Below the pieces are notes generated by a model. That model had not been told where the DNA came from. It ran no database searches and was given only the letters and a program-made list of their open reading frames with translations. The translations under genes and the position numbers were made by a program. A DNA stretch of 13,845 nt from Coriobacteriaceae bacterium. GTDB taxonomy: Bacteria > Actinomycetota > Coriobacteriia > Anaerosomatales > SLCP01. The stretch covers positions 1 to 13,845 of the forward strand of contig PWVH01000159.1 in NCBI GenBank assembly GCA_003563465.1, read 5' to 3'. This document shows positions 7,250 through 13,843 of the stretch, piece after piece; position 1 is the first letter of the stretch, and each line of letters begins with the position of its first letter.

Positions 7250-8019
7250 CAGCCGGTCGGCGTCGTGATGATGCCGGCCTTCTTCTTGTCCTTCAGGCGG
7301 TAGCTCTCGCCCTTGATCGAGATCGTCGTCGAATGGTGCAGCAGCCGATCGAGGATCGCGGTCGCGATCACGGTGTCGCCTGAGAAGACCTCGCCCCACT
7401 CGCCGTAACTCTTGTTGGATGTGAGCACGATCGAGCCTCTTTCGTAGCGGCGGCACACGACCTCGAAGAGGAGTGATGCTTCGCCGGCATCGAGCGGCAG
7501 GAATCCGACCTCGTCGATGATCAACAGGCGAGGCCGCACGAAGCGCTGCAGCCGTCGCGAGAACGTGCCTGCCGACCTGGCCTCGGACAGTGACGCCACG
7601 AGCCTGGCCGCGGTCGTGAACTTGACCTGCATGCGACGCTTCGCGGCCTCGGCCCCCAAAGCGATCGCCAGATGCGTCTTGCCCACGCCCGGCGGGCCCA
7701 GCAAGACGACGTTCTCGGCTCTCTCGACGAAGGCGCAGCTCGCGAGCTCGGTGACCTGCTTCTTGTTCACGCTCGGCTGGAACGAGAAGTCGAAGTCGGC
7801 AAGGGCCTTTCTCACCGGGAAGCCCGCGAGCCGCTGGATCGTGTCTGTGGCGCGCACGTCGGCGGCGTCTGATTGTGCCTGCAAGAGCGCCTCGGCGAAA
7901 TCGGCAAACGACCACTCGCGCTCCGCGGCCTGTTGTGCCAGTGCCGGGACCAGTGCCGGCACGTCGGGAAGCCGGAGCTTGTCGGCCAAGTGTTCGAGTC
8001 TCTCCTCCGACAGGTTCAC
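7249..8019 (-). CDS. istB: IstB, AAA+ ATPase transposition helper of IS21
   Basis: 256 residues. IstB is an AAA+ ATPase that assembles on target DNA and stimulates the IstA transposase. The domain is clear: Walker A GPPGVGKTHLAIALG (about residues 108-122), Walker B RLLIIDEVGFLPLD (about 163-176), then a sensor-type stretch SIVLTSNKSYGEWGEVF and an arginine-containing LDRLLHHSTTISIKGESYR, all standard for IstB. Length is normal. The start ATG overlaps the istA stop by four bases, the usual translational coupling in IS21 elements. The stop codon lies within or directly next to the terminal inverted repeat. No frameshift or missing motif is seen, so the protein is probably functional. Confidence 0.95.
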   Translation of the reverse strand: MNLSEERLEHLADKLRLPDVPALVPALAQQAAEREWSFADFAEALLQAQSDAADVRATDTIQRLAGFPVRKALADFDFSFQPSVNKKQVTELASCAFVERAENVVLLGPPGVGKTHLAIALGAEAAKRRMQVKFTTAARLVASLSEARSAGTFSRRLQRFVRPRLLIIDEVGFLPLDAGEASLLFEVVCRRYERGSIVLTSNKSYGEWGEVFSGDTVIATAILDRLLHHSTTISIKGESYRLKDKKKAGIITTPTG

Positions 8020-9035
8020 GAGCAGACCTCCTCGTAGACGGCAAGCGACCTTGTCTCAACCTCGGGCAGCTCTTCGAAGCGGAAGGGCGGACGGCGCGGC
8101 GCCACGGGAGGTGCGAGCTTGCGATCGGGCACCCAAGCAAGCGCCTCCGAGACCGGTGTCAGGCCCTCGAGCGGCAGCCGGTGCGCAGGCACCTCGCCGG
8201 TCGTGCCGTGGACCCGGACGTTCGCTTCATCCTCGAGCCAGGCGAGCACGCGTGCGTTCATGTCGTCGATGTCTGTGAAGACCCGGCCCACGAGGAAGGC
8301 GTCTTTGACATAGCCGATAGTGCGCTCGACCTTGCCCTTGGTCTGGGGGCGGTAGGGGCGACAGAGCTGTGGGCGGAAGCCGAAGCGCCCGGCGAAGTCG
8401 AGCAAGGCGGCGTTGAAGGTCACACGCGTGCGCGAGTGTTCGAGCGCGATGATCTTGGCGTTGTCGTAGAGCACGCGCCGTGGCATCCCGCCGAAGTAAG
8501 AAAAGGCCCGGGCGTGTGCGGCGAGAAAGGCCTCCGATGCGCAGGAGTCGGAGAACTCGACGTAGAGGTGGCGCGAGTAGCCGAGCAGCATCGTGAAGGC
8601 GTAGACCTTCGTGGGGATGCCGTGCACCTCGTGGCAACCGAGCTCGGCATAGTCGCACTGCGCCTGCTCGCCAGGAGGCGTCTCGAAGCGCACGACGGTG
8701 GTTCTGCGGGGCACGCGGTGCGGCCGCGTGAAGTCCTTCAGTATCGAGATCCCGCCGCCGTAGCCCATGGCGCGGATCTCGTCGAACAGGCGCTTGGCGG
8801 ACAGCTCCGGGAACTCGCGGAGCCGTTCGTGCAGATAGTCCTTGTACGGGTCGAGCTTGCTCGGCATCTCCCGGCGCCGATACTCGGGCGGGCCGTCGCG
8901 GCGCAATGTGGCCTTGACGGTGTTGCGCGAGATCCCGAGCTCCCGTGCGATTGCGCTGATCGAGACACCCGCCTTGTGCATCGAGACGATGTCCACCCAT
9001 TCCTCCAGTCGTATCAACTGCCCCCTCCTCGCCAC
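8016..9035 (-). CDS. istA: IstA, DDE transposase of IS21
   Basis: 339 residues. IstA is the DDE-type transposase that cuts and joins the IS21 ends. The N-terminus has a helix-turn-helix (SISAIARELGISRNTVKATL, about residues 25-44) for end binding. The catalytic core follows, with the first Asp in AQCDYAELG (about 129), the second Asp in RVLYDNAKI (about 190) and the Glu in KGKVERTIGYVK (about 240). The C-terminal part is shorter than in the longest IstA proteins of 400-500 residues, but the frame runs uninterrupted into istB with a four-base overlap, so this appears to be a naturally short subgroup and not a truncation. Start chosen: the in-frame TTG/GTG-type start giving MARRGQLIRLEEWVDIV, about 75 bases inside the element. 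Likely functional. Confidence 0.93.
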   Translation of the reverse strand: MARRGQLIRLEEWVDIVSMHKAGVSISAIARELGISRNTVKATLRRDGPPEYRRREMPSKLDPYKDYLHERLREFPELSAKRLFDEIRAMGYGGGISILKDFTRPHRVPRRTTVVRFETPPGEQAQCDYAELGCHEVHGIPTKVYAFTMLLGYSRHLYVEFSDSCASEAFLAAHARAFSYFGGMPRRVLYDNAKIIALEHSRTRVTFNAALLDFAGRFGFRPQLCRPYRPQTKGKVERTIGYVKDAFLVGRVFTDIDDMNARVLAWLEDEANVRVHGTTGEVPAHRLPLEGLTPVSEALAWVPDRKLAPPVAPRRPPFRFEELPEVETRSLAVYEEVCS

Positions 9036-9057
9036 GTCGCCGTGGCAAGGAGCCTAC

Positions 9058-9112
9058 AGGGTGGTCAGTTTTCGACCGTCACAGGGTGATCAGTATTGCG
9101 TCGTCAGCGACA
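9058..9112 (-). repeat. IS21 right terminal inverted repeat
   Basis: The reverse complement of this segment starts TGTC and matches the left end at about 42 of 55 positions. It also contains two tandem TGACG-led units of about 25 bases (9106-9082 and 9081-9057). Confidence 0.8.
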
Positions 9113-9270
9113 ATTGCGTGGTTAACGTCCCCAGAAGTGGTGTACGAAGGCCCGGCCGCCTGATATAAGCCGGTCACTGCTCCGTCCTCAAGGTCGACAA
9201 GACCCACAACCAAGGAGGAACAGTGACCAAGGACAACATGGACGCTATCGACGTGCTGCGCAAGGGTAGC
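9113..9270 (+). mobile_element. Truncated left end of an IS256-family element
   Basis: Immediately right of IS21 lies a noncoding leader containing CCCCAGAAGTGGTGTACGA, the kind of terminal sequence seen in IS256-family elements (from memory). A strong AAGGAGGA ribosome-binding site (9212-9219) and the first codons of a transposase follow. Recognisable homology ends about 9265, and the rest of the element is missing. Either the 3' portion was deleted before or when the neighbouring helicase gene was joined, or the helicase 3' end was itself trimmed at this junction. Confidence 0.6.
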
Positions 9271-9351
9271 TTCGGTGTCTCAAGGGATACGGCAAGGACT
9301 CCCTCTTGTGTCGCGGATTCGCGGCTCACCTATCTTTTCTGCGAGGCTTGA
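9223..9351 (+). pseudogene. IS256-family transposase, N-terminal fragment
   Basis: A GTG start directly behind AAGGAGGA encodes MTKDNMDAIDVLRK, the typical opening of actinobacterial IS256-type transposases. After about 14-15 residues the sequence (GSFGVSRDTARTPS and onward) no longer resembles the family and stops after 42 codons. The last 26 bases overlap the 3' end of the convergent helicase gene. No catalytic residue of the transposase is present, so it is not functional. Confidence 0.65.
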
Positions 9352-12058
9352 CTTGCTTGTCAGGTGTGGTCGCGGCGTCACGGCCGGGCAGCTTCAGTCC
9401 TTTCGCTATTCTGGTGCGTTCAGCTTCATATAGTCTGTTGCCCAGGCCCTTTGGCTGACTGGCGGCAAGCTTGTCGAGCTTCAACAGCCACTCCAAGTCA
9501 GTCTTGTCTTCGCCGTCAGCATGCTTGAACGCCTCTTCCCAACGTCCGCATCGGCGCCAGGCCCTAGTCGCATCACCCAGAGCCTTCGTCTCTAAGAACT
9601 TCTGGGCGGCTTCCTCAAAGCGCCCTCTTGCCTCCAAAAGCCTGCCGATCAAGTGGTGGTCTGTGGGCGATATGTGTTTGAGAACCCTCCCTGCGGCTTT
9701 CAGGTCACGTGATTCCCCAGCATCTATGAGTGTCGAGACGGCCTTCCGGCGAAGCTCCATGCTTTCGGCAGAAGCACTTTCAGCGAATCCAGCAATCCTC
9801 AGCCATGCCTCAACATCCTGCGCGAAATTATGGGAGTTCTCTCTATTGGCTGCGGCGCTCTCGATGGTGCCCTTCAGTGTTTGCCTGAAGGGCGGCAGAG
9901 CGGCAGCCAGCCAGGCCACGTGTTGCTCCTCAAGAGCAGCAGCGGTCTCGAGAAGATCAAGAGTGTTCTTCTGATCGGTGCGATTCTCCGACCAGGTATT
10001 GAGCTTAGTCAGTGCATCCAACCGAACCTCCATGCCGGTGCCGTCAACGGCCCCCTTCACCAACTGCAGCACGTTTGCTCTTGTAAGCCCATCAGGCAGG
10101 CTGTCATCCACGAGCAGCCTTGCGGCGGTGGCAACCAGTGTGTCGAGCGCTAGAGTGCGTATCTCGGGTGTCGAGACACCGTTTGGTAGTTCCGGATTCC
10201 CAAGCAGTTCGACTGCCTGGCGTGCCCTACGCCATGCACGTGCAGGCACCTCATCGATGAGTGCTCGAGCATCTTCTGCTGCGGAGAGCACGCGCTCTTC
10301 CGGCGCAGCATCGGAACTCTCAAAGTGATTGACAAGCTCCTCGGGAGTGTAGGGCACGAACGTCCCGAGAGCCTCCCTGCTAGCCTCCAGGTCTTTCGCG
10401 CTTGCACTAACATCAAGGAACACCAGCGTCTCGGTGGCCCGGCTCAACGCGACTCTCAACTGATCTATTCCGGTTCTAGTGATATGGCTGCTGAAGTCCG
10501 AGTCCACGAGGTCAGCAATTTGAGAATCGAGACTAGTCAGGAGGCGGCCTGGATCGACTACAACGACGTGCTGGTATTCCAGGCCTTTAGCTTGGGCGGG
10601 GGTCAGTATGCTGTCTGACAGGGACTCGGGCACCCAATCCGGGCGCCTGTCATCAGGAGTCAGCACTTGTACATCGGCTCTTGGCTCCAGGCTTTCGAGT
10701 GCGCATACAGCATCTGCTTTGTCGGCGGCGTTCACATGAACAACAGTTGCTTCACAGTCGTACTCGCTGCTGCGGCCCTGCTGCTTGGTCGGACGACGCA
10801 CCTTTTCCAATTGTTTGTACCGTTCGGAAACCCGCTCGAGCACAGCATCGATTCGTTCAGGGCATCTAAGGTTGTCATCGAGTGGATACTCAGAGGGTGT
10901 CGCAACCCATTCACTAAGCTGTCCTTTGAGCTGCCCCCACTCAAAGCCTGAGGGGCGGACGGTCTGGCCCTCGTCAGCCGCAATGAGGAGCCAAGGCGCG
11001 TGACCGTTGCGAAAGCCCAAAGCACGGCAAAGCTCCACCACGACACGTGATTCTACAACGGTCAGATCCTGAGCCTCATCCACGACAATCCGGTCGAAGT
11101 CTTCGTAGTCCTTCGGGATCTTGTTTTCTCGGAGTGAGCATATCGCCGCCGCAGCAGCTGCCAGTTCAGGGAAGAGTTCTTCGAGAGGCTGATGATCGTG
11201 AATCGCACTCACCGTGCGAAGGAGTTTCTTGGCGGCTTCGCTGCCGACGCCCTTCGGTATTCCTCTCTCCTCGCGGTAGACTTCGTCACGCAGGCGGAAG
11301 ATGCCACCAAGGGGAGCTGACCCATCTTCCTCGGGTACGGCTCGACCGATCAGGTGCGCCCTCACCTCAGCAAACAGGGCATCTCTGTTTTTCTCCCAAA
11401 GGCCAAGGTGGCCGAGCGGCTTGACAGCCTGAAGGAAGGCTTCTAGTGCATCGGACAGAGTTTGCCGATCGATGTCTCTACCAGACAAGTCGCCGAGAAA
11501 CGTGACGAAATCCCGAGTGATGACACGGACATCCTTGGGCGCGAAGCAGCGCAGCCTCTCCTCTGCCAGTGCGGTCAGTTCTCGAGACCAGGTAAGGTAC
11601 AGGATCTTCTGGTCGTCGCGAGCCTCGATGGCGCGCCACAGCGTGGTGGTTTTGCCTGAACCAGGTCGCCCCTGTATAAGCCGAACCGGGGCGTCGCTCT
11701 CTACGAATCTCAGCTGCTTGTCTGTCCAGGGCTGAGAAACCATCGTCTCGTCTTCAAGATCTGTCTGTTTGAATAGAAGGTACTCGTCCAGCTCGCCGGC
11801 TTTGAGAGGTTTGTGGTCGTCATGATGCCTTGTTGCACGAACCACGATGTCCCTCTTGCCGATGTTCATGTCTTTCACCGGCCGGTTGCCTTGGGGTGCC
11901 CACCAGAGGTAGTATTGCTTCCCATCATTTCCGCCCAGCGGTGACCTGAGCCAGCCCCTGTTCGTCTCGTCTGAGCAAGACTTCGGCTTTTCCATTTTCG
12001 TTCCGTGTGCCGCTAGACGTTGAAGAACGATACCAAGGCCGCTTGTCGAGGTTGGCAT
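9326..12058 (-). CDS. UvrD/Rep-like SF1 helicase with helical-repeat C-terminus
   Basis: 910 residues from the ATG at 12058, or 889 from the better-looking ATG at 11995. Numbering from 12058, visible motifs are GRPGSGKTTTL (130-140), IVVDEAQDL (324-332), LLIAADEGQTVRPSGF (357-372), LDDNLRCPERI (393-403), TPAQAKGLEYQHVVVVDP (486-503) and QLRVALSRATETLVFLD (533-549), the order of a UvrD-type superfamily 1 helicase. Before the ATPase core is a short aromatic domain (GWLRSPLGGNDGKQYYLWWAP, then RHHDDHKPL) that I associate with a group of uncharacterised actinobacterial helicases. Residues about 560-880 are helical. Their end, GRLLEARGRFEEAAQKFLE, with ATRAWRRCGRWEEAFKHA, is TPR-like, probably a protein-interaction scaffold. 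Helicases of this shape often sit in defence regions; that role is inferred. The 5' end overlaps another frame and may be broken; the 3' end abuts an IS256 scar. Confidence 0.83.
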   Translation of the reverse strand: MPTSTSGLGIVLQRLAAHGTKMEKPKSCSDETNRGWLRSPLGGNDGKQYYLWWAPQGNRPVKDMNIGKRDIVVRATRHHDDHKPLKAGELDEYLLFKQTDLEDETMVSQPWTDKQLRFVESDAPVRLIQGRPGSGKTTTLWRAIEARDDQKILYLTWSRELTALAEERLRCFAPKDVRVITRDFVTFLGDLSGRDIDRQTLSDALEAFLQAVKPLGHLGLWEKNRDALFAEVRAHLIGRAVPEEDGSAPLGGIFRLRDEVYREERGIPKGVGSEAAKKLLRTVSAIHDHQPLEELFPELAAAAAAICSLRENKIPKDYEDFDRIVVDEAQDLTVVESRVVVELCRALGFRNGHAPWLLIAADEGQTVRPSGFEWGQLKGQLSEWVATPSEYPLDDNLRCPERIDAVLERVSERYKQLEKVRRPTKQQGRSSEYDCEATVVHVNAADKADAVCALESLEPRADVQVLTPDDRRPDWVPESLSDSILTPAQAKGLEYQHVVVVDPGRLLTSLDSQIADLVDSDFSSHITRTGIDQLRVALSRATETLVFLDVSASAKDLEASREALGTFVPYTPEELVNHFESSDAAPEERVLSAAEDARALIDEVPARAWRRARQAVELLGNPELPNGVSTPEIRTLALDTLVATAARLLVDDSLPDGLTRANVLQLVKGAVDGTGMEVRLDALTKLNTWSENRTDQKNTLDLLETAAALEEQHVAWLAAALPPFRQTLKGTIESAAANRENSHNFAQDVEAWLRIAGFAESASAESMELRRKAVSTLIDAGESRDLKAAGRVLKHISPTDHHLIGRLLEARGRFEEAAQKFLETKALGDATRAWRRCGRWEEAFKHADGEDKTDLEWLLKLDKLAASQPKGLGNRLYEAERTRIAKGLKLPGRDAATTPDKQVKPRRKDR

Positions 12059-12434
12059 CTTTGGTAGACTCTGGGACGCTAGGGTGGCACCAGAGGGTGT
12101 GATTCAATTCGCCGAACTTGAGGTCTCTCCATGCCTTCGCGGGGTCGAGCCTGGTTTGCGGCCGCGAGCGTTCATCAATTGACTTGTTTGGGGCTCTTGT
12201 CTTCGGCCGACTCCTGGGGATCTGACCGTCCTCGACGAATTTGCGGTGCAGGGTGCTCACCTCCATTGGTTTGAGAAGATGGTGGTCGTCTCTCGAGCGA
12301 GCGGTCTTGAGCCCTAGTTCTTCTCGTGAGGTCTTTGCGACATCGTCTTTGTCTAGCCCATACTTCTCGGCGAACTCTCGTATTGTCATGCTGCGAGACA
12401 TGCTGCGAGACTGGTAGTCGCGCTTCTCGGCCAT
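11925..12434 (-). CDS. Short ORF with IF-2-N-like domain, probably the split N-terminus of the helicase
   Basis: 169 residues from the ATG at 12434, with GGGGGC seven bases upstream as ribosome-binding site. Residues about 15-60 (SMTIREFAEKYGLDKDDVAK, then LGLK and a D-H-L-L-K-P segment) resemble the small helical IF-2 N-terminal-like domain, which occurs fused to or next to nucleic-acid enzymes. Residues 105-135 include KFGELNHTLWCHPSVPE and LDKRPWYRSS, aromatic and family-like. From about residue 146 onward the frame is only a shadow of the helicase coding sequence, where the helicase frame takes over with NRGWLRSPLGG. The simplest reading is that one gene has been split by a one-base frame change in the A-rich tract GAAAATGGAAAAG near 11988-12000. 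Alternatively, these are two genes overlapping by 71 bases, with the helicase starting at 11995. The domain comparison is from memory. Confidence 0.6.
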   Translation of the reverse strand: MAEKRDYQSRSMSRSMTIREFAEKYGLDKDDVAKTSREELGLKTARSRDDHHLLKPMEVSTLHRKFVEDGQIPRSRPKTRAPNKSIDERSRPQTRLDPAKAWRDLKFGELNHTLWCHPSVPESTKDANLDKRPWYRSSTSSGTRNENGKAEVLLRRDEQGLAQVTAGRK

Positions 12435-12573
12435 GGCTGCCCCCTTAGACGTCAGAACCCGTTAGCCTGTGCCGAAGCTGATACTCCGACTCAAATCATA
12501 ACCAATCGCTCTGACGGGCCACGTCCCCTCAAGTGATGAATGAAGCCCCCTGCTCCGGCCTCGAGGATATCAC

Positions 12574-12755
12574 TCAGCCGGCCATGAGCTCGGTCACTAC
12601 TCCTTGAGCCTCTCCGCCCTCGACAGCGAGTGCTGGTAGCATGGCCTTCTCGACCTCGACATCGGGTGGCCATCATCGAGCATCAGCGGGATTGGAGTGG
12701 CAGTCTCGAAGGCCGCCTGGACGATGCGGACGCTTCGGACGACCTTGTGTCGCAA
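12574..12755 (-). pseudogene. Possible frameshifted coding remnant
   Basis: On the minus strand one frame gives KVVRSVRIVQAAFETATP followed by IPLMLDDGHP. Continuing in another frame gives DVEVEKAMLPALAVEGGEA and then QGVVTELMAG before a stop at 12574-12576. Each piece has protein-like composition, and they join sensibly at GHP/DVEVEK with a frame change. I cannot assign a family, and the whole may be chance. Confidence 0.25.
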
Positions 12756-12932
12756 CTAGGTCGCACCGCTCTTTAAGGGAGCGACTTCACGATGGAGACG
12801 GTCTGCATCTCGCCCTCGAGCGGACTCTCCCAGGCTTTTTGCAAACCAAACTGCAAAACATGCGGGACGCAACTAGACAACGCTTGGCAACGCCAGACGT
12901 GACGAAGCGTCCGGCAACCCGGGACTCGAGAG

Positions 12933-12954
12933 CTCGAATCCCTCCCCTCCGCCA
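12933..12954 (+). other. tRNA-Ser-like 3' end (candidate attachment-site core)
   Basis: The 22 bases read CTCGAAT, then CCCTC (T-stem), CCCTCC, a G discriminator and CCA, that is T-loop to CCA end of a tRNA, closest to serine tRNAs. No matching acceptor 5' strand (GGAGGG-type), D-arm or anticodon arm can be found in the 120 bases upstream. One acceptor base is missing, so this is not a working tRNA gene. Such displaced tRNA 3' ends are the usual mark left when a tyrosine-recombinase element integrates into a tRNA gene. Which side is the island cannot be told from this window. Confidence 0.45.
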
Positions 12955-12999
12955 TGGATGGCGAAACACCCTTCGCGATTCCCGCCCGTTGTGCACTCC

Positions 13000-13040
13000 G
13001 TGTGCAGTAAGGGAGCCAACCCCCGATTACCCCTGCACAC
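13000..13040. repeat. 8-bp perfect inverted repeat
   Basis: GTGTGCAG (13000-13007) is matched by CTGCACAC (13033-13040) with 25 bases between. A further related TGTGCAC lies just upstream (12990-12996). It could be a protein-binding site such as a recombinase arm site, or a weak hairpin; no terminator U-tract follows. Confidence 0.35.
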
Positions 13041-13393
13041 TACAGCGCAGGTCAGCGTCGATTGTGACTACTTCTGACTACTCCTGCGCAAGCGTCTTAG
13101 CATCCTGGGAAGTCACGAGTGCTATCTGCTCACGAAACCTGGCGTTGTGCGTAGGTGTCTTCTCGCTCATCGCAATGACAGCAAAAAGCGGCACTCACGT
13201 CGTCCTCGGCTATCCACGGGGGGCCTTGTCTGTCTTACGCACCCGAAGCCCAAGTGAGCAGGGCGAAGTCGTCGTGGCGGCCGTAGACTACCGGCAGCAC
13301 GCCCATGCGGGGCCCCGAGCTATCGCGTCCCTTGGCACCGGTCTCCTCCCCGAGTACGAAAACATATCTCTTACCGGATAGGACTGACGCGAC

Positions 13394-13843
13394 TCACCAC
13401 GACTCGAGCTGGTAGTCGATGTCGAAGGCCGACCAGCGGTCCTCACCCATTACGGCGAGGTTCGCCTCAAGGAACTCACGTGGGAAGTGCGCCTTCATGT
13501 AGGCCACGCGGTATCCTATCAGCGCCTCGCCGATGGAATGCGCCTTGTGGGATGCATACAAGGCGGCGTGGACGGAGTCATCCCAGACGGCTTCAAGGGT
13601 CTTCGCATCGTAGCCGCTGAGGTCCCCTGCTCGGAACCACTCGGCACGCAAACGCTCGATGCTCTCCTGGCGTGCGGTGTACGCAGCTCTCCGGAGGCGG
13701 TTCGCCCACGCGTACGAGAGGTTACTGAATGCGCGCCACGCGTGCATGAGCTGTTCTTCGAAGAGGTAGATGCCGTGAGTGCGCGAAAGGATGGGTCTGA
13801 GATTCGGGTGAAGCTCGGGAGCCACGTCTAGCCTGGCGCGCTC
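13394..13843 (-). CDS. DnaE-like DNA polymerase III alpha, truncated C-terminal portion (5' end outside window)
   Basis: The frame is open to the right edge, so the true start is outside the window; the in-window GTG at 13825 is not credible as a start. 149 residues are visible. The series PELHPNLRPIL, THGIYLFEEQLMHAW, RLRRAAYTARQES and YASHKAHSIGEALIGYRVAYM with KAHFPREFLEANL matches the conserved fingers-region order of bacterial DnaE (HP.L..IL..TYG...YQEQVM, then SHA..YA...Y..AYLKAHYP.EFM). The protein stops about 20 residues after EFLEANL, whereas DnaE normally continues some 250-350 residues into HhH and OB-fold domains. It diverges clearly from housekeeping DnaE, so it may be an accessory or element-borne homologue, or a truncated pseudogene. 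After the TGA the same frame stays open for 52 more codons to a TAA at 13235-13237. Confidence 0.6.
   Translation of the reverse strand, partial: ERARLDVAPELHPNLRPILSRTHGIYLFEEQLMHAWRAFSNLSYAWANRLRRAAYTARQESIERLRAEWFRAGDLSGYDAKTLEAVWDDSVHAALYASHKAHSIGEALIGYRVAYMKAHFPREFLEANLAVMGEDRWSAFDIDYQLESW

Larger units (their letters stand above)
7195..9112 (-). mobile_element. Complete IS21-family insertion sequence (about 1.92 kb)
   Basis: The element has the two-gene istA-istB layout on the minus strand, bounded by long imperfect inverted repeats starting TGTC (left, 7195) and ending GACA (right, 9112). Aligning the first 55 bases of the left end with the reverse complement of the right end gives about 42 matches by eye. 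Both genes are open and carry their key motifs, so the element may be active. The flanks (ATTTG on the left, ATTGC on the right) do not form an exact target-site duplication. The element separates the 99-residue orphan gene from an IS256 fragment. Confidence 0.88.
12435..13393. other. Gene-poor stretch of about 960 bp (possible island boundary)
   Basis: No ORF here reads like a preserved protein. The longest plus-strand frame (246 codons, 12641-13381) has low-complexity Arg/Ser/Thr composition typical of a spurious frame. The stretch holds a tRNA-like 3' end (12933-12954), an 8-bp inverted repeat (13000-13007 and 13033-13040), a 10-base imperfect tandem TGACTACTTC/TGACTACTCC around 13066-13085, and a decayed minus-strand coding remnant (12574-12755). 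These features suit an integration boundary with decayed sequence. Confidence 0.5.

Noticed and set aside
7007..8140. 377-codon minus-strand ORF overlapping istB
   Set aside because: It is in a different frame of the same strand as istB, extremely Arg-rich, and crosses the IS21 boundary.
7875..9089. 404-codon plus-strand ORF across IS21
   Set aside because: It is antisense to istA and istB, whose motifs are unmistakable; long antisense frames are common in high-GC coding DNA.
12495..12523. Minus-strand sigma-70-like promoter (TATGAT) for the helicase locus
   Set aside because: The -10-like hexamer at 12500-12495 is plausible, but the hexamer 17 bases upstream (CGTGGC) does not resemble a -35 element, so I do not annotate it.
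12840..12954. Complete tRNA-Ser gene
   Set aside because: Only the T-loop to CCA part can be folded. No complementary acceptor strand, D-arm or anticodon stem is present upstream, and the acceptor side is one base short.
12641..13381. 246-codon plus-strand ORF in the gene-poor stretch
   Set aside because: Composition is Arg/Ser/Thr-rich without domain-like patterns, it runs through the tRNA-like 3' end and repeats, and it has no convincing ribosome-binding site. It looks like a chance open frame in GC-rich DNA.
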